A stretch of DNA of 64,000 bases from DATFDN01 sp963756495 (lineage in GTDB: Bacteria; Pseudomonadota; Alphaproteobacteria; Acetobacterales; Acetobacteraceae): positions 372,001-436,000 of the forward strand of contig CAVWNS010000005.1 in the NCBI GenBank assembly GCA_963756495.1, written 5' to 3'. This document shows, one piece after another, positions 8,235 to 17,676 of the stretch. The stretch's first letter is position 1. The number at the start of each line of letters is the position of its first letter. Position numbers and translations under genes: made by a program. The notes under the pieces are model-generated. The model saw nothing but the letters and a program-made list of their open reading frames with translations, searched no databases and was not told the DNA's origin.

Positions 8235-8573
8235 ATGAAGAAGATCGAGGCGGTCATCAAGCCGTTCAAGTTGGACGAAGTGAAAGAGGCGCTCCACGAA
8301 GTTGGGCTGCAGGGCATCACGGTCGTCGAGGCCAAGGGCTTCGGCCGCCAAAAGGGGCACACCGAGCTGTACCGGGGCGCGGAATACGTCGTCGATTTCC
8401 TGCCCAAGGTGAAGATCGAGGTGGTCTGCGAGGACGCCGTGGCCGAGCGCGCGGTCGAGGCGATCGTCAATGCCGCCCGCACGGGGCGGATCGGCGATGG
8501 CAAGATCTTCGTCACCTCGGTCGAGGAGGTGGTCCGGATCCGCACGGGCGAGCGTGGCGAGGACGCGATCTGA
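8235..8573 (+). CDS. glnB: Nitrogen regulatory protein P-II
   Basis: P-II senses 2-oxoglutarate, ATP/ADP and, via uridylylation, glutamine, and controls glutamine synthetase adenylylation and NtrB. The 112-residue protein is full length. It starts MKKIEAVIKPFKLDEVKEAL, and the T-loop Tyr51 (RGAEYVVDF) for uridylylation is present. The B-loop (ARTGRIGDGKIFV) and C-terminal IRTGERGEDAI are canonical. The GlnB rather than GlnK assignment rests on glnA following directly (179 bp downstream) and not amtB. The start ATG at 8235 was chosen because the protein then begins exactly at the conserved MKKIEA. An open frame extends far upstream but covers the aminotransferase gene in antisense. A candidate sigma-54 promoter lies at 8175-8190. 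Confidence 0.96.
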   Translation: MKKIEAVIKPFKLDEVKEALHEVGLQGITVVEAKGFGRQKGHTELYRGAEYVVDFLPKVKIEVVCEDAVAERAVEAIVNAARTGRIGDGKIFVTSVEEVVRIRTGERGEDAI

Positions 8574-8752
8574 GACCCGGATCGGCGTAAGACCGGCTGG
8601 AAACAGGCTGGAAAGCCGCTTCCGGCCGGCCGCGTAAACGACTACACGGGCGGCCTGCCAAGCTAGGCGGAGCGGTCCAGACTGATCCATGCATCCGCAC
8701 GTCTCCGAGCACAAACCGGGTGGCGGGCACGACAAGATTGGGGGCACGAGGG

Positions 8753-10190
<1,438 letters not shown>

Positions 10191-10248
10191 GTCGCCAGAG
10201 CCGTTTCGCCTCGCGTCCCGCCGGCCCATCGATCCGGCGTGACACGGC

Positions 10249-11550
10249 CTACATCTCCTCTGCCTCCTCCGTCGCGATCTCCAGCACCTGCGCGGCGCGC
10301 ATGGAGCCGACAGTCTCCACGCCCCTTAGGACGCGCTGCATGGCGCGGGTGCGGCGACGGGCCGCCTCGATGGTGTTGGTCATGGCGCCCGCGTTTTTGA
10401 GAAGCCTGCCCAGCACATCGTCCATCTTCAGCATCTCGGTCCGTGTCGCGCCCAGAAGCTCGCGCACCTGGTCGGCCTTCTGTTCCAGTGCGAGGCCGAC
10501 CATCCCGAGGTGGATGGTGCGCAGCAGGGCGGGGAACAGGCTCGGCCCCAGCACCAGCACGCGGCAGTCCCGGCCGATCGCATCGATCAGGCCGGGGATG
10601 CGCGCGACCTCGGCGAATAGCGAGTCGGTCGGCAGATACATCACCGCGAACTCCACGGTGGCGGGCGGGACGATGTACTTGTCGGCGATCTTGCGCGCCT
10701 GTTCGCGAACCGTGCGCTCCAACCCCTTGCGGGCGGTGCGCTCCGCGTCAGCATCGCCCATTTCGGCAGCGCTCAGCAGGCGTTCGTAGTCCGCGACCGG
10801 GAACTTGGAATCGATGGACAGCAGCAGCCGGTCGGCCCCGCGCATGGGCATCCGCACAGCGAATTCCACCGCCTCGTCGCTCTCGGGGCGCAGTCGGCAA
10901 TTCGTCTCGAAGCTGCCGGGCGGCAGGATGTCGTCGAGCAGCGCGCGAACCTGCGTCTCGCCCCAGCCGCCACGGGTCTTCACGTTGGAGAACAGCCGCT
11001 TGATGTCGCCGATCTGCGCGGTGACCGCCTGCACGTCGCCCATCGCTTTCTGCACCGCCGCGAACTGGTCGATCACGCGGGCGAAGCTGTCGTTCATCTG
11101 CTTTTCCACCGCGGCGTGGAGCTGCTCGTTCACCGTGCGCTGGATTTCCGCGAGCTTGGCTTCGTTGGCCTCGCGCAACTCGCGCAGCTTGGCGTCCAGC
11201 AGGGTGCGCGTGCCCTCGGCCTGGCGCTGCGTGTCCTCGGCGCCGCGCCGCTGGCCCTCCGACAGCGCCAGCCGCAGCTCGCCCTGCTCGCGCGAGAGCA
11301 CCGTGCGCAGTTTTTCCATACCCGCGTCCAACGTGCCGCGCAGGGCCGAAAGCCGCTCGGCCGCCTCGCTGCCGACACCCATCATGGTCATGCGCGTCGT
11401 CTCGGATTCGCCGCGCACGCCGGCCAGGCCCTGTTCGGCCAGGATGCGCAGCCGCTGGATCTCCCGCCCGGCACGCAGCAGAAGCAGCAGCGCGATCAGC
11501 GCGGCGGCGGCGGCGAGGGCGGCGAACGGGGCGGCGAGGTCGGTCGGCAT
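10249..11550 (-). CDS. rmuC: DNA recombination protein RmuC
   Basis: RmuC is a membrane-anchored, coiled-coil protein with a PD-(D/E)XK-like nuclease fold that limits recombination at inverted repeats. The 433-residue protein has an N-terminal hydrophobic anchor (residues 5-27, AAPFAALAAAAALIALLLLL). A long coiled coil rich in Arg, Glu and Leu covers about residues 30-175. The RmuC domain follows, with FSNVKTRGGWGE, LPPGSFETNC, LLSIDSKFPVADYERL (the conserved SKFP box) and FAVMYLPTDSLFAEVA. All are standard for the family. It converges on glnA with 58 bp between the stops. The divergent neighbour is a MaoC-like gene starting 66 bp beyond its start. Confidence 0.93.
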   Translation of the reverse strand: MPTDLAAPFAALAAAAALIALLLLLRAGREIQRLRILAEQGLAGVRGESETTRMTMMGVGSEAAERLSALRGTLDAGMEKLRTVLSREQGELRLALSEGQRRGAEDTQRQAEGTRTLLDAKLRELREANEAKLAEIQRTVNEQLHAAVEKQMNDSFARVIDQFAAVQKAMGDVQAVTAQIGDIKRLFSNVKTRGGWGETQVRALLDDILPPGSFETNCRLRPESDEAVEFAVRMPMRGADRLLLSIDSKFPVADYERLLSAAEMGDADAERTARKGLERTVREQARKIADKYIVPPATVEFAVMYLPTDSLFAEVARIPGLIDAIGRDCRVLVLGPSLFPALLRTIHLGMVGLALEQKADQVRELLGATRTEMLKMDDVLGRLLKNAGAMTNTIEAARRRTRAMQRVLRGVETVGSMRAAQVLEIATEEAEEM

Positions 11551-11615
11551 CTTCGCTCCTGTGACGCGCGGCGGGGGAGTATCCGTTAAACTTGTCGTTC
11601 CGGAAAGGAGAAGAG

Positions 11616-12104
11616 ATGGACGTGCGGCCAGACAGGAGTTTCCACTTCGAGGACGTTCAACCCGGCCTCGTGCTCCGCTCGGCGCGGGCCATCGTCATGG
11701 ACGACGCCAGCATCACCGGCTTCGCGCGCCAGTTCGACCTGCATCCCGCCCATCTGTCGCCGGAGACGGCGGCGACCAGCATGTTCGGCGTCTTCTGCGC
11801 GAGCGGCTGGCACACCGGCGCGGTCACCATGCGGCTGATCAGCGAGACGATGCCGATCGCGCGCGGCGGAATGGGCGCGGGGGTTGAAGACCTGCGCTGG
11901 CTGCGCCCGGTCCGTGGCGGCGACGCCTTGCGCGTCGAGATCGAGATCCTCGCCGCCCGGCCATCGCGGTCGCGCCCCGACGCGGGGGTGGTGACCTATC
12001 GCTGCACCACCTTGAACCAGCACCATGAGCCGGTGCAGCAATTCACGACGACAGTGCTGTTTCCCCGCCGTGCCGCAGCGGTGCCGGACGCGCCGATGGC
12101 GTGA
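11616..12104 (+). CDS. MaoC-like hotdog dehydratase
   Basis: This 162-residue protein fits the MaoC/R-specific enoyl-CoA hydratase hotdog family. Features include the FHFEDVQPGLVL beta start (residues 7-18), ITGFARQFDLHPAHL (the hydratase motif region with a D-x-x-x-H: FDLHPAH), the hot-dog helix VFCASGWHTGAVTMRL and the GAGVEDLRWLRPVRGGDAL strand that lines the active site. Such enzymes hydrate or dehydrate acyl-CoA thioesters; the substrate is not determinable. A strong AAAGGAG ribosome site at 11604-11610 fixes the ATG at 11616. The last 62 bp overlap the 3' end of the convergent MprF-like gene. Confidence 0.82.
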   Translation: MDVRPDRSFHFEDVQPGLVLRSARAIVMDDASITGFARQFDLHPAHLSPETAATSMFGVFCASGWHTGAVTMRLISETMPIARGGMGAGVEDLRWLRPVRGGDALRVEIEILAARPSRSRPDAGVVTYRCTTLNQHHEPVQQFTTTVLFPRRAAAVPDAPMA

Positions 12105-14106
12105 GCGCGCCGACGGCATCCAGGTCCGGCAGCAGATCGCGCAGCATCGGGTAGTCGCGCTCGGCGACACAGACCAGATACGCACGGCTGGCGCGCGCGG
12201 CGGCCGATCCCTCGGGCACCGGCCGGCCGTCTGGACCCAGCGGCAGCGCGGTGAGGCCGAGATCGTTGTAGATCTTCAGCAGTGCTGGACCGGCCCGCCA
12301 GATGGCTGGATGGCGCCCCTCCTGGCGCGCGAGGTCGCGCAGCCGCCATACCGCCGAGATGCGGTCGCTCTGCGCGCCGGCCGGATCGCCGAGAGCGACG
12401 AGCAGGCCACCAAGGCGGCGGAACGGGACCGCCGCGCGCTCGGCCTCGCCGAACACCAGCCCGTCGGCCCGTTCCGGCGGACGCGCGCCCAGCATCAGCA
12501 GCCGCAGCCGCGCCTCCACGTCCCACGGTCGCCATCGGACCCGGCCGGGGCGCAGCAGGAGCCACACCGTGATCAATGCCAGGATCACGACTAGGGCCAG
12601 GCTGGCACGCAGTCCCGCGGACATCGAGGACGACAGGACGATTTCCCAGAACGCGTTGTTCGCCATCCCGTGGACGCGACGGCGAAAACCCACCAGCGCC
12701 AGGGCGCAGGCGGCGAGCGCGAGCAGCGAGAGCGCGCTCTCGCGATCGAGCGGCCCGCTCAGCAGCCTTGCATGGCGGTAGAAAAAGGTCCGGAACGGGG
12801 CCAGCACCAATGCCGCCAGCAGCAGGACGCCGATCGGCCAGACCCGTTCGCCCTGGCCCAGGATGAAGCCGGACCCGGCCACGAGCAGGACCAGCGCCCC
12901 GCTCCAGGCCAGATTGACGCGCCGGATCAGCCCGATCGCCATGACGATCAGCCCGGCTCCGATCAGCGACGGCACGAAGTGGCCCGCCTGACGGGCGATG
13001 TCGGTGATCGCCCTCGGCTGTGGCGGGGCTGACATGTGCGGGGCCAGCAGGCCGAGGCCGAGCAGGAGCATGCCCGACAGGCCCACCGCCCCGCTCGCGG
13101 CGGCGGCGGCGAAGTCCGGCTCGGTCCAGCGCGGCCCGGCGGCCGACGGTGCGCGCGCCAGCGGCCGGACGCCGCGCATCAGCATCTCGTTGCCGGCGAA
13201 CAGGGCACCCGCCAGGAACAGCGGGATAACGTAGTAGTAGAGCCGGAACACCGCGATCGCGGCAATGATGGGTGCCGCTGGCAGGAACGGCGCCAAGCCG
13301 AACAGGATGGCGGTGTCGAACACGCCGAGACCGCCCGGCAGATTGGCGGCAAGGCCCGCGGTGAAGGCGGCGAGATAGACGCCGACGAAAAGCAGCCATC
13401 CAAGCCCCGGCGCGGCCGGCAGCAACGTCCACAGGATCGTCGCCGCCGCGGCGACATCCGCCGCCGCCAGGGCGACCTGCAACAGCGCCATTTGTGGGGC
13501 GGGAAGCGTCACGCTGTGCCCGCGGACCCGGAACGTGCCGAGCAGGGCGGACAGCCCGAGATAGAGCGCGACGGCCGCCCACAACACGCCGCCCAGGAGA
13601 TGCAGCACCCACCTCGGCGCATGCGCGCCCACATAGGGCAGGGCCTCGGGCATGGCGAACAGGATGGCGCCGCCCAAGGCCAGCCCGCCCAGGCCGAAGG
13701 TCAGGCTGCAAAACGCGATGGTCTTGCCGATCTCGACCGGGGTCAGCCCCCAGTGCGCATACAGCCGGTACCGCACGGCCGCGCCCGAGACCGCAGCGAA
13801 GCCCAGATTGTGCGACAGCGCGCAGGCACAGAAGGAGGCGAGCGCGACCTTCCGATAGCTCAGCCGATGGCCGGCGTAGAGCGTGCCAAGCCGGTCATAG
13901 AGCGTGAGCACGCCATAGGCGAGCACGGTGCAGGCGAAGGCCATCGCCAGCGGCCCCGGCCGGATAGCGCGGATCGCACTGCCGATCTCGGCGAGCTGGA
14001 GGTGGCGGAACTCCTTCTGGACGGCATAGACGGCGGCGAACAGCAGCACCACGCCCAGCATGGCCGGCAGGTGCCGTGCCGCGCGGGCGAGCCTGGCGCC
14101 GAGCAT
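12043..14106 (-). CDS. MprF-like lysylphosphatidylglycerol flippase with shortened synthase domain
   Basis: MprF proteins make lysyl-phosphatidylglycerol from Lys-tRNA and PG and flip it to the outer leaflet. Residues 1-310 form the flippase (UPF0104) block with many transmembrane helices and the conserved SHNLGFAAVSGAAVRYRLY and LPGGLGVFDTAILF stretches. A second membrane block runs to about residue 540. The soluble C-terminal part starts like the DUF2156 synthase domain (ADGLVFGEAERAAVPFRRLGG, VALGDPAG, YNDLGLTALPLG) but ends after roughly 140 residues. The total is 687 residues against about 840-860 in full MprF, so the second GNAT lobe is missing. Its ATG overlaps the lysK stop by one base (TGATG), so it is translationally coupled to lysyl-tRNA synthetase. 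Confidence 0.78.
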   Translation of the reverse strand: MLGARLARAARHLPAMLGVVLLFAAVYAVQKEFRHLQLAEIGSAIRAIRPGPLAMAFACTVLAYGVLTLYDRLGTLYAGHRLSYRKVALASFCACALSHNLGFAAVSGAAVRYRLYAHWGLTPVEIGKTIAFCSLTFGLGGLALGGAILFAMPEALPYVGAHAPRWVLHLLGGVLWAAVALYLGLSALLGTFRVRGHSVTLPAPQMALLQVALAAADVAAAATILWTLLPAAPGLGWLLFVGVYLAAFTAGLAANLPGGLGVFDTAILFGLAPFLPAAPIIAAIAVFRLYYYVIPLFLAGALFAGNEMLMRGVRPLARAPSAAGPRWTEPDFAAAAASGAVGLSGMLLLGLGLLAPHMSAPPQPRAITDIARQAGHFVPSLIGAGLIVMAIGLIRRVNLAWSGALVLLVAGSGFILGQGERVWPIGVLLLAALVLAPFRTFFYRHARLLSGPLDRESALSLLALAACALALVGFRRRVHGMANNAFWEIVLSSSMSAGLRASLALVVILALITVWLLLRPGRVRWRPWDVEARLRLLMLGARPPERADGLVFGEAERAAVPFRRLGGLLVALGDPAGAQSDRISAVWRLRDLARQEGRHPAIWRAGPALLKIYNDLGLTALPLGPDGRPVPEGSAAARASRAYLVCVAERDYPMLRDLLPDLDAVGALTPSARPAPLRHGGETALSS

Positions 14107-15668
14107 CAGGCCGCGTCGGCGGAACGCGCGAGCGCGGCCTCGATCAGCGCGACCGTCTCGGCTTGGCCATACAGCGCGACGAAGCCGCCGAAGCGCGGGC
14201 CTTCCTGCTGACCCAGCAGCACCTGATAGAGGCAGCCGAACCAGGCGCGCAACTCGGGGAAGGAATGGCGCTTGCCCACCTCGAACACCGCGTTCTGGAT
14301 CGTCTCGGCGTCGGTGCCCAGCTCCATCCCGCGCAAGGTCTCGGCGAGGTCGGCCAAGGCGGCGCGCTCGTCCTCGGTGGGCGCGCGGTAGCGTTTGGCG
14401 GGACGGACGAAATCGCGGTAATAGGCGATGGCGTGCCCCACGAGGTTGTCGAGGAACGGCATCGCTTCGGGGGTGGCTCCGGGACTGTACCGGCGGATGA
14501 ACCCCCACAGGATCGCCGGGGTCTCCGCGTTGACCACGCTCGCCAGATTCAGCAGCATCGCGAACGAGACCGGGCTGCCGCCGCGGTTGGGCGGGGCTCC
14601 GGCGTGGATGTGCCAGGCGGGATTCGCGCGCGCCTGATCTTCCGTCTGCGCGCCGAGCCGCGCCGCGTTGGCGAGGTACTCGTCGGTCGCGCGCGGGATC
14701 ACGTCGAAATACAGCCGCTTGGCCCGCTGCGGCTGGTTGTACATGAACTGGCTCAGCGCCTCGGGGGGGGCGTAGCGCAGCCACTCCTCGACCGAGAGCC
14801 CGTTGCCCTTGGACTTGCTGATCTTCTGCGCGTGCTCGTCGAGGAACAGCTCGTAGGTGAAGCCCTCGGGCGGCGCTCCGCCCAGGATGCGGCAGATGCG
14901 GCCCGAGAGGCGGACGGAATCGATGAGGTCCTTGCCCGACATCTCGTAATCGACGCCGAGCGCCACCCAGCGCATCGCCCAGTCGGCCTTCCACTGGAGC
15001 TTGCAGGCCCCGCCCTTCACCGAGGTCTCGAACGCCTCGCCGCTGGCGGGATCGCGCCAGGCCACGGTTGCGGCATCCGGGTCGCGCCGCTCGATCGGCA
15101 CCTGCATGACCGCGCCGGTGCGCGGGTGGATCGGCAGCACGGGGGCGTAGGTGGCCCGGCGCTCCGGCCCCAGCGTGGGCAGGATCACCGCCATCACCGC
15201 GTCGTAGCACTCCAGCACGCGGATCAGCGCGGCATCGAAGCGTCCCGAGCGGTAGTACTCGGTGGAGGAGGCGAACTCATACTCAAAGCCGAACGAGTCC
15301 AGGAAGGCGCGCAGGCGGGCGTTGTTGTGCGCCCCGAAACTCTCGTGGCTGCCGAACGGGTCGGGGATCTGGGTCAGCGGTTTGCCCAGGTAGCCTGCCA
15401 GCATGGTGCGGTTGGGCACGTTGTCGGGCACCTTGCGCAGCCCGTCCATGTCGTCGCTGAAGGCGACCAGGCGCGAGGGCGATCGCGTCAGCTCGGTGAA
15501 GGCGTGGCGCACCCAGGAGGTGCGCGCGACCTCGCCGAAGGTGCCGATATGCGGCAGGCCCGAGGGGCCGTATCCCGTCTCGAACAGCGCCTTGGTCTTG
15601 CCCAGCCGCACAAGCCGCGCCGCGACCTTCGCCGCCTCCTCGAACGGCCACGCTTTGATCGGGGACAT
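14106..15668 (-). CDS. lysK: Lysyl-tRNA synthetase, class I (archaeal type)
   Basis: LysK charges tRNA-Lys using the class I Rossmann fold, unrelated to the class II LysS of most bacteria but common in Alphaproteobacteria. The HIGH box appears as PHIGT (residues 39-43) and the KMSKS loop as KISKSKGN (about 280-287). The domain between has YEMSGKDLIDS and GAPPEGFTYELFLDE, both typical of LysK. The 520 residues are in the expected range of 510-540. The start at 15668 (MSPIKAWPF) is chosen over an open upstream frame that enters the TOPRIM gene. The gene follows the acquired-looking ATPase/TOPRIM pair by only 22 bp, and its own ribosome site is weak. Confidence 0.93.
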   Translation of the reverse strand: MSPIKAWPFEEAAKVAARLVRLGKTKALFETGYGPSGLPHIGTFGEVARTSWVRHAFTELTRSPSRLVAFSDDMDGLRKVPDNVPNRTMLAGYLGKPLTQIPDPFGSHESFGAHNNARLRAFLDSFGFEYEFASSTEYYRSGRFDAALIRVLECYDAVMAVILPTLGPERRATYAPVLPIHPRTGAVMQVPIERRDPDAATVAWRDPASGEAFETSVKGGACKLQWKADWAMRWVALGVDYEMSGKDLIDSVRLSGRICRILGGAPPEGFTYELFLDEHAQKISKSKGNGLSVEEWLRYAPPEALSQFMYNQPQRAKRLYFDVIPRATDEYLANAARLGAQTEDQARANPAWHIHAGAPPNRGGSPVSFAMLLNLASVVNAETPAILWGFIRRYSPGATPEAMPFLDNLVGHAIAYYRDFVRPAKRYRAPTEDERAALADLAETLRGMELGTDAETIQNAVFEVGKRHSFPELRAWFGCLYQVLLGQQEGPRFGGFVALYGQAETVALIEAALARSADAA

Positions 15669-15690
15669 CACGATTCGGCGCTCATGCAGG

Positions 15691-16350
15691 CTACAACTGG
15701 TCAATCTGTTGTACAAAACGTTCGTAGGCAATGCTTCGGCCTTTTGGCGTACGTGCAAAGCCGTCCCCCCTTATCAATGCGGCAATCGAAGGGCTGTCGT
15801 TGGGCGAGTAGTCGGGCACGTTTAAGCGGCCCCTAGGGCGGAGCTCTCGCTGCAATTGCTTTTTGGGGTCAGCGATTTGGTCGACTCGCGCGCCGCTCCT
15901 GTCCCGCAGCTTCCGCCACCCGGCGCACTGCTTCGCAACCTGCTCCGGCCACATGAACCACCATGCGTCCGTTGCCCATGCAGGCACGACAGCGACGACC
16001 GCGAACTTAAATTCCGCTCTGGGCAAGCGCTCTCTAAGCTCTTCCTCAAATGCATGCGTCTCCTGGGCGTCGGTGCGAGGCTCGACGTCATCCAGGTCGC
16101 GGTGAAGCAAAACCGCCTTCACATCGGCTCTTATGATCTCTGCCCTTATTAGGCGAGCTATTCGCTCAGATTGCTGCAGTCGCTTCCCACGCTCAGCAAT
16201 CGGACTCAAGATCGGGGGTTCTTTTCGTGCCTCGACTTTCGGAAGATCAGGCCGCAGTGCCGCGACCAACTCCCGTAACGCGCCAGTGTCGTTTTTGCTC
16301 TCGCCGAACGCTACGATAATCTGGCGTCGACTTGGCCCGCGCCGCTTCAC
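15691..16350 (-). CDS. TOPRIM-like protein, partner of the adjacent AAA ATPase; putative defence nuclease
   Basis: The family is not securely recognised (DUF4276/RloB/AriB-like by pattern). The 219-residue protein shows the TOPRIM layout: a first strand ending in the acidic GES (IIVAFGESKND, Glu17), then a strand followed by the DxD motif (VLLHRDLDD, Asp85 and Asp87), then PAWATDAWWF and WPEQVAKQC. OLD, PARIS AriB and RloB-type nucleases use this Glu/DxD set to bind metal. It starts with GTG at 16350, which would overlap the ATPase stop by 4 bp (GTGA) once an apparent one-base deletion in the ATPase is corrected. The region has visibly lower GC than the flanking genes. A nuclease role is inference from fold pattern and partner. 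Confidence 0.65.
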   Translation of the reverse strand: MKRRGPSRRQIIVAFGESKNDTGALRELVAALRPDLPKVEARKEPPILSPIAERGKRLQQSERIARLIRAEIIRADVKAVLLHRDLDDVEPRTDAQETHAFEEELRERLPRAEFKFAVVAVVPAWATDAWWFMWPEQVAKQCAGWRKLRDRSGARVDQIADPKKQLQRELRPRGRLNVPDYSPNDSPSIAALIRGDGFARTPKGRSIAYERFVQQIDQL

Positions 16351-17612
16351 GCTGGTATCCGCCCAGCGTGCCGGAAAACCATAGTTCTCCTAGGTGATAA
16401 CCTGAGGCATCTTCCATCTTTGAAATCTCTGCGGGATCAAGCTGAATTATCCGTGTACTGGAGTTGATTGAATCACGCTCAAAAATCAGAAGTTCAGAAG
16501 GGTCGAGCCAATTCACTAATGCAGGAGAATGCGTCGCGACAATAATTTGACTCCGCGAAGCAGCTTCCCGCAGTCGCTCAACAAGAACTTCCAACGCGTG
16601 TGGATGGAGCCCGTGATCGATCTCCTCGAGACATGTAAGTCGCGGCGGGTTTGGATCACGCAACATGGTAAAAAGAGCAATGGCCCTCACCGTCCCAAAC
16701 GACGCACGAGCCATCGGCGAAGCTCCACGTAATCCTGCTTCGATAAGCTCAACTTGAACCGTTTCCTCTGATCCACCAATTATCCTAAATTCAAAACGTT
16801 GGAAACCAGGCAAAATAGAGCGAATGTCGTTCTCTATAGCTGCGAGCATATCTGGCGCATGTTGCCGGAAGGAGTTGAGGATCTGAGCAAGATTACCAGC
16901 GTCAGACTCCAAATGAAAATTCTTGGATTCTCTGTAAAACGCAGGCTGCCGAGCCCGATTTACATCTGGGTCGAATAATCGTAAATCCTCGAAGACCTCG
17001 GCCAATTGATTAACCTGCTTTGTGTCAGATGCACTACCTATACGTCGTAGCACCGACAATGCGGAAGCTTCTGATTGAATTTCTCCCGATTCGTTTCTCA
17101 ATCCTTCAATTCCCTTTCCTTCTACTGGCTTGCGATGACTAGGAGACGACACGTTCTCGTACTCGTATCGGCCTCCGGAGAGGGTGATTCTTCGGCCGCG
17201 ACCTTGAGTGCGCTTAAGGAGCAAAATCTCCTCGCGGCGCAAAGTAACGGCATCACCTGCCGACCGGTGTCTGGAGAATTCTAAGTGTATATTCATCAAG
17301 GGCGTTGGGAGACGAATGCTCGGTAACTTCGCCTCCAACTTCAATCAACGTAGCCCGGTTTGCAGATTGTCCCCGGTAGCGCGCCAACTCGTAGCCGCCG
17401 AACAGCGTGCTAAGAGCTGGGACCAAGTCAGTGCGTGCTACTTCGCCGAGAAACCGGAATACCGAAAGGAAATTAGACTTGCCTCCTCCATTCGGACCGA
17501 CAAGCACATTTAATGGGCTGAGCTGCGCCTGAACGTCCTTAAGGCTTAGGAAATTCTGAATCCGAACATGTCGCACCGGAATTTTAGCCCGAAACTCATC
17601 CGGCGGTTCCAA
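16347..17612 (-). CDS. AAA (OLD/SMC-like) ATPase of a two-gene system, frame broken by two one-base indels
   Basis: This is an ABC-type AAA_21 ATPase. Walker A is GPNGGGKS (residues 39-46) after IQNFLSLKDVQAQL. The rest is in a second frame with Walker B LEEIDHGLHP (near residue 328) and the switch ATHSPALVNWLDP (near 361). The frames join at 17280-17284: one base removed turns DEYTLRILQ into DEYTLEFSRH. At 16358-16361 one added base would turn GTLGGYQRE into GTLGGIPA and a TGA overlapping the next gene's GTG. The corrected protein has 421 residues, normal for these ATPases. The start is TTG at 17612 with a GGGAG site 10 bases upstream; a GTG 12 codons inside is possible. GC content is lower than the surroundings, suggesting transfer. 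Confidence 0.75.
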
Positions 17613-17676
17613 TGGTGGAATCTCCCGAAGGGTGTGTAGAATACATTCCCGGAGCGTACCCTGAAACGAGTTCGAC

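Noticed and set aside
13036..14211. 391-residue rightward frame over the MprF-like gene
   Set aside because: Low-complexity Arg/Gly/Glu/Gln composition and no ribosome site; it is a codon-bias shadow.
12043..15210. One 1055-residue leftward open frame joining lysK and MprF-like regions
   Set aside because: The part beyond 14106 is an out-of-frame shadow of lysK; the TGATG junction and the MLGARLARAARHL start mark the true MprF-like protein.
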